Positions 9,855-16,153 of a stretch of 17,331 nt of DNA are shown here, piece by piece; position 1 is the first letter of the stretch; each line of letters begins with the position of its first letter. The stretch comes from an uncultured Bacteroidales bacterium. GTDB lineage: Bacteria; Bacteroidota; Bacteroidia; Bacteroidales; Marinilabiliaceae. The stretch is taken from NCBI GenBank assembly GCA_937892095.1, contig CALAVC010000211.1:1-17331 (forward strand). Reading direction: 5' to 3'. The translations under genes and the position numbers were made by a program. The notes beneath the pieces are model-generated. The model had not been told where the DNA came from. It saw nothing but the letters and a program-made list of their open reading frames with translations, and searched no databases.

Positions 9855-12610
9855 ATGCCAACACCATACTCTTTCATAATCATAAAAGGTAAGGCAGAAG
9901 CCTTACACATTGAGTTTTTCAAACTCGAGAGTAATGGGACTTATGCAGTTCGGTTTAAGAATAACCCGACATTTTACCATTACCGAAACGATGATGTTGA
10001 GTGGATTAAAGAGAGCCAAAACCATGATGTTAGCCAATGCAAGGTTTATGTTGGAGGAGTCGAACGATATGGTCTTGCCGAAATCCGTTCGTTTCAGCAA
10101 GGCGAAAAAAGACATTGGCGCATAACATATCGGAATGGTTGTGTCCGAGACTATATGCACGGAACGATAAAAGTTGACGAGTCTTGTATTTCGGACAAGG
10201 AGGCTCGCAACGTCTTTGAGTTCTTAAGACGGGTGGCACAGACAAACGAATTGGGGAAAGACGATACACACGAAGGAATCTTGTCGTCGATATACGGATG
10301 CGTACCATTTATTTCTCCCGAATTGGCCATTGCCCCATACCTTAACCCGATGAGATATAAGGTCGACAAACGAAAATCGGCAGAGCTTGTGTTTCCTTTT
10401 GGATGTAACGCAAGTCAGATTAAAGCTATTACCGCAGCCTTTGAGAATCAGATTAGTGTGATACAAGGACCTCCAGGAACTGGCAAAACACAAACGATAC
10501 TGAACATAATTGCCAATTTGGTGATACAGGAGAAGACGGTTTTGGTCGTTTCAAACAACAATTCGGCAACAGCCAACGTGCTAAACAAACTTGAAAAGTA
10601 TAAGTTTGATTTTATAGCAGCTACGCTCGGCAGCAATGCGAACAAATTGGCGTTTATTGAGAATCAGAAATCTATCCCAGAAGAGCTTCAAAATTGGGCG
10701 TACACGAAAGAGTATCTCGAAAAGGAGAGCCTTGAACTCGCCGCTGTGAGAAAACAGTTGGAAAAGGTGTTTCGTAATCAGGAGATAGTGGCACACACAA
10801 AACAAGTTTTGGCTGACGCAGAACTTGAATGGGAACACTTCAAAAAAGACAACGACATTGGCGAAGACACATTCTCGTTGAAAAAAGATGTGTCGTCGAG
10901 TCGCCTTATATCACTTTGGCTTCAATATCAAGCCTTTGCAGAAAACGAGAAACTCGTCAACAAAAATTTAATTAATAGACTTTGGAACTCAATCCGATGG
11001 AGATGGGCAAATTTGACACGCAAATTTTTGTTGGGACTGAGATCTGAATTGAACAAAGAGAATTTACAAGAAACAATTGTAGAAATACAGAGTCTGTTTT
11101 ATAAGAAAAGAATTTCGGAGCTAAAATATACAATAGCACTATCTGAGGCTGAGTTGAAATCTGTTGATGCAAACCTTTTATCAAAAAGTTATCGACAATA
11201 TCGCTTGACAAGCTAAAGAATGCTCTCTACGTTAGGTATGCCCACAACAAACGGCAACCCTTAAAGAGTGTCGAGGAGTTGAAATGGCTTGGGCAAACTT
11301 TTTGCCAACAATATCCAGTTGTACTAAGCACCACATTCTCTTCAAAAGTTGCTGTGGCCGACGACGTTACCTTCGACTATGTCATTATGGACGAAGCCTC
11401 ACAAGTTTCAGTTGAGACTGGAGCATTGGCACTATCGTGCGCCCGCAATGCAGTAGTCGTTGGAGACAACAACCAACTTCCGAACGTCATTACTGACGAG
11501 AATCGAGACTTGCTCGGTAGGATATTTGACGAGCATAAACTCGAAAGCGGATATAATTGTGCGAAATACAACTTTCTTGAGTCGGTTTGCAATGTCATAC
11601 CCAATGTTGAACAGACTTTGCTACGAGAACATTATAGGTGCCACCCAAAGATTATCAACTTCTGCAACCAGAAGTTCTATGGTGGCAAACTCCTGATAAT
11701 GACCGCAGACAATGGCGAAGAGAACGTATTGAACGCCCATCAAACAGTAGTGGGCAATCATTGTCGAGGGTTCTACAACCAAAGAGAAATAGATGTTGTC
11801 CGCCAAGAAGTTCTTCCGCAAATAAACTCTTCTGACGTGGGCATAATCACGCCATACAATGCACAAGTTGCAGAATTTAATCGTCAGATTCCGCAAGTTG
11901 AAGCAGCAACAATTCACAAATATCAAGGTCGAGAAAAAGATTGCATCGTCATGAGCGTCGTTGACGACAACATTACAGAGTTCAGCGACAACCCCAATCT
12001 TATAAACGTAGCTGTGTCTCGTGCAAAAAAACGTTTCTGCATTGTAGTAAGCGGCAATGAGCAGAAACGCAAAGGAACAATTAGCGACCTCATTGACTAC
12101 ATACGATATAACAACTTTACAGTCTGTCAGAGCCAAGTCAGATCAATATATGACTACCTGTATAGTCAGTATACTGAGCAACGAATGGCTTTGTTGTCTC
12201 ATACGCCCAATATATCAGAATACGACTCCGAGAATTTGACATATATGCTTCTGACAAACATAGTATCAAATTTCCCAGAGTTTAGTCACTTAGGGGTTCT
12301 GTGTCATATCCCGATAAGAAAAATACTGTCAGACTTCTCGTTGCTCAATGAAGAAGAGAAACAATACGCCTCCCACTATGCCACACACGTAGACTTTCTC
12401 ATGATAAACCACGTCACAAAACACCTAGTGTTAGCCATAGAAACAGATGGATATTCTTATCACAACGAAAATACAGAACAGAGCAGGCGAGATGTGATGA
12501 AAAACCACATACTACAAGTGTATGGGTTACCACTGCTACGTCTATCAACCACTGGTAGCGGAGAAAGGTTGAAAGTCGTTAAAACTTTAACATCTGTTTT
12601 ATCCGAATAG
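9855..12610 (+). pseudogene. Superfamily 1 (Upf1/Dna2-like) helicase with C-terminal nuclease-like domain, split by a -1 frameshift
   Basis: Two frames make one protein of about 918 residues. The first (9855-11216) has an N-terminal DNA/RNA-handling region, a Q-motif-like NASQIKAI, and Walker A GPPGTGKT at residues 205-212. It then has a helical, partly coiled-coil insertion from about residue 275. The second frame supplies the Walker B-like VIMDEASQV, VVVGDNNQLPN, HYRCHPKIINFCN, GIITPYNAQV, the QGREKD box and VAVSRAKKRF; these are Upf1/Dna2-type SF1 motifs in order. The end (VDFLM, LAIETDGYSYH, then LLRLS) resembles the DUF2726/DUF559 restriction-like nuclease fold. Continuity is restored at TCAAAAAGTT (11181-11190), where frame +2 reads LSTISLDKLKNALYVRY up to the visible second part. 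A lost A, a sequencing error or -1 slippage on A-AAA-AG would all explain it. The region is more AT-rich than the upstream genes. Confidence 0.75.
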
Positions 12611-12699
12611 GTTTTAAAGGTTAAAATTGGTTCTTGCAAGCTTATTCCCAACCATATTTGAACGCAAACGGCAAAAAAAACAATAAAAATTAGGTGGTG

Positions 12700-12729
12700 T
12701 TTTTTTTTTACTTCGCGAAGTCAAAAAAA
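12700..12729. terminator. Bidirectional intrinsic terminator
   Basis: A run of ten T (12700-12709) is followed by the perfect palindrome ACTTCGCGAAGT (12710-12721) and then seven A (12723-12729). The hairpin with a U-run on either strand could stop both the helicase transcript and any transcript from the right. It lies 90 bases after the helicase stop and separates it from the peptide and DGR region. Confidence 0.7.
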
Positions 12730-12837
12730 GCTAAACAAACATCTCCTAAGTGCTACATCTTAGAGCGATGCGAGTTATGTGGCTAACTTTTGAGGTTTGA
12801 CGCGAATACAATAAACTCTAAAATTTCGACTCTAAAG

Positions 12838-13101
12838 ATGAATAAATTAGAAATCGACCAAATGACCACCATAGAAGGTGGAGGAGAATTTGGTTGCCTA
12901 CTCGCCGTAATTGGTACAGTTGCTCTATTCGGCTCGGGCGTGGGCTTAGGATGGAGGTATGTATGCAAAACAAAAGCGGCAGAGGTAGACCTGCTGGGAG
13001 CAGAACCTGTTCTGGAGCTATTCGGAAGGGATAACGAACTTGAGCATTTCGCTGTCGAAACTGCCGTAGTTCTGAACGTTCTTCATGGAGAGGAAGAGTG
13101 A
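12838..13101 (+). CDS. Double-glycine leader peptide (bacteriocin/pheromone-like precursor), C-terminus possibly replaced
   Basis: The 87-residue ORF starts at the ATG at 12838; the earlier in-frame ATG-like start at 12790 lacks leader features. Residues 1-15, MNKLEIDQMTTIEGG, fit the double-glycine leader pattern (L4, M9, I12, G14-G15) cut by C39-peptidase ABC exporters. The core begins GEFGCLLAVIGTVALFGSGVGLG, which is small, glycine-rich and hydrophobic as in class II bacteriocins, with two cysteines (Cys20, Cys46). From about residue 47 the composition turns acidic and ordinary, and from base 13018 the frame runs antisense to the RT 3' end. The original tail may therefore have been lost when the DGR arrived. 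No exporter gene is in the window. A TTTG (12796) and a TAAAATTTCG (12819), 19 bases apart, could be a promoter. Family assignment is moderate. Confidence 0.55.
   Translation: MNKLEIDQMTTIEGGGEFGCLLAVIGTVALFGSGVGLGWRYVCKTKAAEVDLLGAEPVLELFGRDNELEHFAVETAVVLNVLHGEEE
12991..13014 (-). terminator. Two adjacent small stem-loops just after the RT stop
   Basis: The + strand reads CTGCT-GGG-AGCAG (12991-13003), overlapping CAGAAC-CT-GTTCTG (13001-13014). On the - strand they follow the RT stop codon within a few bases, and a T-rich stretch (CTTTTGTTTTG) comes about 15 bases later. They could end the DGR transcript or protect its 3' end, but the U-run is too distant for a canonical intrinsic terminator. 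Confidence 0.35.
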
Positions 13102-14220
13102 CTGTCGTATCTTGAAAGACTTGTAATGCCCCAGCACACCTCCGAAGGAAGAGAGCGAGTCTCTCAATGCGCAAGGTTTCTCATCTTCGCTGCCAGTGCC
13201 TCCTGCGTATTCATCCACCAGGGCGACCTTGCGCCTCATCCTTCCGAGCGTCTCGTTTCGCACATACTTTCTCCATGGCTTAAGGTATGCACCAAGGAAA
13301 GACACTCCACTGTGCACTTCGGATATCATAGTCTTGCCCTCGTTCAGCGAGAGAGCCAGTTCAGAAGACAAAAAGTCGCTGACGAGCGGAATAAGCCCAC
13401 GCAGCCAGTCCTTGTCGGGAGAGACGACATAGAAATCGTCGACATATCGCCCATAGTGCTGGGCAGCGAGCTGCCGTTTCATGAACTGGTCGAAGACATT
13501 CATGTAGATGTTGCTGAAAAGCTGACTAGTCAGGTTCCCAATCGGGAGACCGCATCCATGGGGGCTGTGAAAAAGACTCTTGTCATGAGGCAGGGACTGC
13601 CAGTCTTCCGCTCTTCCCTTTATCTTGCAGTCGGCAATGGGGTCGAGCATGACAATCTCCTCTGTGAGATATCTGACAAGCTTCAACTTCTCCTGCTCGT
13701 AAAGGTCCGAAGAAGCCTTGCACTCATATCGGTCAATGGTCTTCAGGCAAATGTCTAGCAGTCTTTGCCTATCGATATGCATGAAGTATCCCTTTATGTC
13801 CATCTGCAACGCATAGGCTCGTTCGGTATAGTTGAGCGAAGCCTGGCGGATGTGATGTTCGAGTCGCGCAATGCCGTAATGCGTCCCACGCCCCTTGATG
13901 CAAGAATAGGAGTCGGCGATGAAAGTCCGCTCAAAGAATTCGTGAGTATAGTTGTAGTAGAGGTGGTGGACGATGCGGTCTCGGAAGTCGGCGGCAAAGA
14001 CCTCTCTTTTCTTTGGGTCCTGGATGATGAAACACGTTGAAGGACGCGGCTTGTAGGTTCGACTGATAAGTTCGTCAAACAATTCGTTGAGGTTCTGCAT
14101 AAGGTTGGCCTCGAACTGCAACTGGTAGAGCCTAAAACGCTTGTGCCTACGTGCTTCGAGATAAGCCACGTAGAGATCGGCGAGCAGGCCGTTTCGAGAA
14201 AAGAGATAAGGATGTGCCAT
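13018..14220 (-). CDS. DGR reverse transcriptase
   Basis: The 400-residue RT copies the template repeat RNA into adenine-mutagenised cDNA for transfer to VR. The start ATG at 14220 (MAHPYLFSRNGLL) was chosen because it lies just past the TR. The frame is open upstream to 14517, so automatic callers may fuse TR translation to the RT as a 499-residue protein. RT motifs, numbered from 14220: REVFAADFRDRIVHHL (near residue 75), catalytic Asp141 in YALQMDIKGYFMHID, GCGLPIGNLTSQLFSNIY with the DGR-type IGNLTSQ at 227-233 (SQ where group II intron RTs have SP), and YVDD at 259-262. LNEGKTMISEV and FLGAYLKPW then follow. There is no endonuclease or maturase domain, as usual for DGR RTs. The gene is last in the - strand array target, accessory, TR, RT. 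Confidence 0.95.
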   Translation of the reverse strand: MAHPYLFSRNGLLADLYVAYLEARRHKRFRLYQLQFEANLMQNLNELFDELISRTYKPRPSTCFIIQDPKKREVFAADFRDRIVHHLYYNYTHEFFERTFIADSYSCIKGRGTHYGIARLEHHIRQASLNYTERAYALQMDIKGYFMHIDRQRLLDICLKTIDRYECKASSDLYEQEKLKLVRYLTEEIVMLDPIADCKIKGRAEDWQSLPHDKSLFHSPHGCGLPIGNLTSQLFSNIYMNVFDQFMKRQLAAQHYGRYVDDFYVVSPDKDWLRGLIPLVSDFLSSELALSLNEGKTMISEVHSGVSFLGAYLKPWRKYVRNETLGRMRRKVALVDEYAGGTGSEDEKPCALRDSLSSFGGVLGHYKSFKIRQSLFLSMKNVQNYGSFDSEMLKFVIPSE

Positions 14221-14257
14221 GGGGACAGTGCTGAAGACTAAGTAAGTGCTGTGGCAA

Positions 14258-14450
14258 GGCAAAACAGGGCGCACCGACTGACCGTTGTTGCGATTGTTGT
14301 TGTTCCAATCCACGTTGTCCGAGTTGAAGTTCAATTCGTAGGCGTTGTTGGCGTTGCCCTCGTTGAGCGAACGGGACCAGTAGTGGCCGTTGTTGCCAGC
14401 GTTGTTGAGGTCCGACCCATTGCGATAGCCGGCAGCGGGCAGGAAAACGT
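14258..14450 (-). repeat. DGR template repeat (TR)
   Basis: This 193-base segment matches VR (15391-15581) throughout, except at 28 substitutions and one 2-base difference. Read on the - strand it is rich in AAC codons (for example DLNNAGNNG and VDWNNNNRNNGQ), the arrangement that lets A-mutagenesis reach many amino acids without making stops. All 28 substitutions to VR fall on adenines of this strand. The 26 bases nearest the RT (14258-14283, coding SVRPVLP) are invariant and form the probable initiation-of-mutagenic-homing end. Weak homology continues to 14249 with one extra A. The TR is best seen as a non-coding RNA template, though its frame is open. Confidence 0.95.
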
Positions 14451-14465
14451 CTCTTTGCATCAGCA

Positions 14466-14488
14466 CCCCGTCTGATACTGATGCGGGG
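14466..14488 (-). other. Hairpin in the TR RNA leader
   Basis: The + strand reads CCCCG (14466-14470), 13 bases, then CGGGG (14484-14488). On the transcript it lies 16 bases 5' of the TR. DGR template RNAs often need structured flanks for priming by the RT complex; that role here is inference. Confidence 0.4.
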
Positions 14489-14582
14489 AGAAAACTTATT
14501 GAGCAGTCTCTTGGCATTTTACGTTTTTTCGCGGCTCTGATTAAGAGTAGCGCGCAGGGGTGCCTATGAATTTACTATGTCT

Positions 14583-14599
14583 ATTCTCTGTGGCAGGCA
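14583..14599 (-). repeat. Fragment resembling the 3' tail of the DGR target gene
   Basis: TATTCTCTGTGGCAGGCA (from 14582-14599) matches TATTCTGTGGCAGGCA at the target stop/VR end (about 15379-15394) apart from one extra CT; 13 bases (TCTGTGGCAGGCA) are identical. It lies between the accessory gene and the TR, and could be the remnant of an earlier target or of the duplication that created the TR. Confidence 0.4.
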
Positions 14600-14629
14600 T
14601 GGCACATCCTATCTCATTCCTTTTGGCAT

Positions 14630-15181
14630 CTAGATTAGAGAGGAGAGCTGCTGCTTGACCTCAGCCAGGAAAGCCATGCTGTCGAGCGGGCTTTTGCTCT
14701 CGATTGAGTAGGCGAGGATCTTCTGCATTATCTGAGTAAGAGTCTGAGGGGCTGCTTTCTTATCGACCGAGAAGGCATTCGTTTCGCCCTCCTTGGACTT
14801 CGCTGGTTTTTCGGAAACCGGAATAGCCTCCTTCCAAGCCTTGAACTCCTCACGCATTGCCTCGACAGTCTTCTCTTCCCCTATTTTGCTGGGAGGGAAA
14901 GCAACCTCGATCATATTGTCGGACACAGGCGTCAGCTTGAGTTCCGACGCGATGTACTTACCCGCACTCGTTTGAGGGAAGCCGATGAAGACCAAAGTCT
15001 GCCCCAGTGACTTAACCATGTTGCAGGTCACCTTGAATTCGTAGACATGCTTGAAGAAGAGCCAAGCACTCCACTCGTAGGCTCGGAAGAAATTACCTTC
15101 CCTAAAGAGAAATGCCTTCATGCAGTCGGGCTTCGTCTCTCGCTTGCTCTCAATCTCTAATACATCTTTGAAAGATGCCAT
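14630..15181 (-). CDS. DGR accessory protein resembling MutS domain I (MSL type)
   Basis: The 183-residue soluble protein sits where avd is found in classic DGRs, between target and TR, on the same strand. Residues 22-35 (KAFLFREGNFFRAY) and 65-78 (FIGFPQTSAGKYIA) line up with the MutS mismatch-recognition domain I. There the equivalents are LFRxGDFYExF and the GVPYHxxxxYIA segment. The remaining MutS domains are absent. From memory, surveys of DGRs list a MutS-like (MSL) accessory class in addition to Avd and HRDC types. The expected job is binding the TR RNA/cDNA with the RT; that is inference. Residues 130-150 are a charged linker (KPAKSKEGE), followed by a short helical tail. The start ATG at 15181 is preceded by an AT-rich leader with the palindrome ATTGTTAACAAT (15200-15211), a possible operator. 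Confidence 0.7.
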   Translation of the reverse strand: MASFKDVLEIESKRETKPDCMKAFLFREGNFFRAYEWSAWLFFKHVYEFKVTCNMVKSLGQTLVFIGFPQTSAGKYIASELKLTPVSDNMIEVAFPPSKIGEEKTVEAMREEFKAWKEAIPVSEKPAKSKEGETNAFSVDKKAAPQTLTQIMQKILAYSIESKSPLDSMAFLAEVKQQLSSLI

Positions 15182-15249
15182 AATTCTAATTACTTTTTGA
15201 TTGTTAACAATTTATTTATTAAACTAAAGCACTCTGGGAACAGTCTTCC

Positions 15250-15330
15250 GCGATGTCATGTTCGGAGCAGGTTGCGTCCCTTGGTAGCCCCTGCGGGGCG
15301 GGACGCCTCCTGCTCCGCCCATGACATCGC
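15250..15330 (-). other. 81-nt structured inverted repeat downstream of the VR
   Basis: The arms pair as 15250-15259 with 15321-15330 (GCGATGTCAT), 15263-15271 with 15309-15317 (CGGAGCAGG), and 15274-15280 with 15300-15306 (GCGTCCC). An inner GCCCC-TGC-GGGGC lies at 15287-15299. That is 31 base pairs with only small internal loops. It lies in non-coding DNA between the target stop and the accessory gene. It has no U-run, so it is not a standard terminator. A cruciform or folded RNA tied to DGR homing or to transcript processing is possible. Confidence 0.75.
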
Positions 15331-15338
15331 CACCGCCG

Positions 15339-15356
15339 CCAGCGGGGGGGCGCTGG
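15339..15356 (-). other. VR-proximal GC-rich hairpin
   Basis: CCAGCG (15339-15344), six G (15345-15350), CGCTGG (15351-15356) form a perfect 6-bp stem with a 6-nt loop, 34 bases beyond the VR end. In the Bordetella phage DGR a short hairpin just after the IMH raises homing efficiency by favouring a cruciform. This element has the right kind of shape and location, though it is farther away. Confidence 0.55.
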
Positions 15357-15377
15357 GGGTGGGGCGAATAGACATAG

Positions 15378-16002
15378 TTATTCTGTGGCAGGCAAAACAG
15401 GGCGCACCGACTGACCGCGGTAGCGAAAGTTGCTGCCCCAATCCACGAGGCCCGAGAGGAAGGCCAATACGTAGGCGTAGTAGGCGAAGCCCTCGCTGAG
15501 CGAACGGGACCAGATGGCCGTAGCCGCCAGCGTAGTAGAGGTCCGACCCATAGCGAGAGCCGGCAGCGGGCAGGAAAACGTGAGCGTCGGTCTCGACGCT
15601 GTAGTTGGACGAGGGGGTGCCGCTGGAAGTGACCTTCACGCCCTTGTCGGTTTCAGCCTTTGCGCGGTAGACTATGTAGCCGTTCACGCTCTTGCCGCCG
15701 TAGGTCGACGTCCAGACCCAGTAGCAGTTGGAGCGCAGCTCGTCCTGCTCGGCTCTGCTCGGCATGCGCCAGTCGCCGCCGAGAGCCACGCTGGCTGCGT
15801 CGTCCTCGGGATCGAGCACGGTCTTGCCACCCTCATCCAGGTTGTACTTCAGGAACGTGCTGCCGTCGTCCTCGGTGTCGAAATAAGTGCTCCAGCTGTA
15901 GTCATTCTTGGGGGCTGTCTCGCCCCAGGCGTAGTAAGAGCCAATATCTTGTGTCAATTTCTCATTCCGCATCGATACGCATTTCAACGCCGTTGTACGC
16001 AC
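15378..16002 (-). pseudogene. DGR target gene (C-type-lectin/FGE-like variable protein), 5'-truncated and frameshifted
   Basis: From the GTG at 16002 the frame gives MRTTALKCVSM, then the recognisable domain sequence DIGSYYAWGETAPKNDYSW, LGGDWRMPSRAEQDEL and WVWTSTYGGKSVNGYIVY, then the VR (HVFLPAAGSRYGSDLYYAGGYGH). This is the Bacteroidetes major-paralogous/FGE-like lectin fold usually displayed on DGR targets. At 15514 a net 2-base loss relative to TR (TAG to A on the + strand) shifts the frame. Unrepaired, translation runs on into the structured repeat and stops at 15256. With the TR-like frame restored, the protein continues WSRSLSEGFAYYAYV and GQSVRPVLPATE and ends at 15378, about 208 residues. 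The N-terminus has no signal peptide and lacks the usual LGLPSGxxWA opening, and an in-frame TAA lies directly before the GTG. So the gene is both frameshifted and 5'-truncated. Confidence 0.8.
15391..15581 (-). repeat. DGR variable repeat (VR)
   Basis: The 191-base VR encodes the C-terminal diversified part of the target. Aligned with TR it has 28 substitutions, all opposite coding-strand TR adenines and mostly within AAC codons. The other TR bases are unchanged, except at the net 2-base loss at 15514, which may also include one A-to-T change. The 26 bases at the 3' end (15391-15416) are identical to TR. The codons are consequently Tyr-, Phe-, Ser-, Gly- and Leu-rich, as expected from randomised AAC sites. 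Confidence 0.93.
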
Positions 16003-16064
16003 TTAGAATATTGTACATTAAGGTTTTAAGCCTATTTTAGACTCAGAATATTTAGCACCCAAAA

Positions 16065-16097
16065 TTTACTTTCATATCGAATAAATGCGTAGTTTTG
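16065..16097 (+). promoter_or_regulatory. Bacteroidetes-type promoter of the recombinase gene
   Basis: TAGTTTTG at 16090-16097 exactly fits the Bacteroidetes -7 consensus TAnnTTTG. TTTA at 16065-16068 approximates the -33 TTTG with a 21-base spacer. Transcription would begin near 16104, giving a leader of about 50 bases before the ATG at 16154. Confidence 0.45.
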
Positions 16098-16153
16098 CTA
16101 CATAATGATACAATACTGCTACACAAAAACAGACCATTGGCAAGGCTAAAACG

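Noticed and set aside
13126..13758. + strand ORF of 210 residues opposite the RT
   Set aside because: It is antisense to clear RT motifs, so it is treated as a shadow.
14251..14475. Valine-rich + strand ORF over the TR
   Set aside because: It is the antisense of the AAC-rich TR and arises from its composition.
15250..15330. Intrinsic terminator or integron attC site
   Set aside because: There is no U-run on either strand, and the attC core-site consensus was not found at the arms.
15256..15513. Continuation of the target frame to 15256 as a real C-terminus
   Set aside because: This part is out-of-frame VR followed by the non-coding inverted repeat; the TR shows the correct frame.
14258..15581. 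TR/VR pair as CRISPR or simple direct repeats
   Set aside because: There are only two copies of about 190 bases with adenine-only divergence and an adjacent RT, which fits a DGR and not a CRISPR array.
15514..16029. + strand ORF of 171 residues opposite the target gene
   Set aside because: It is an antisense shadow of a GC-rich coding region, with no family features.
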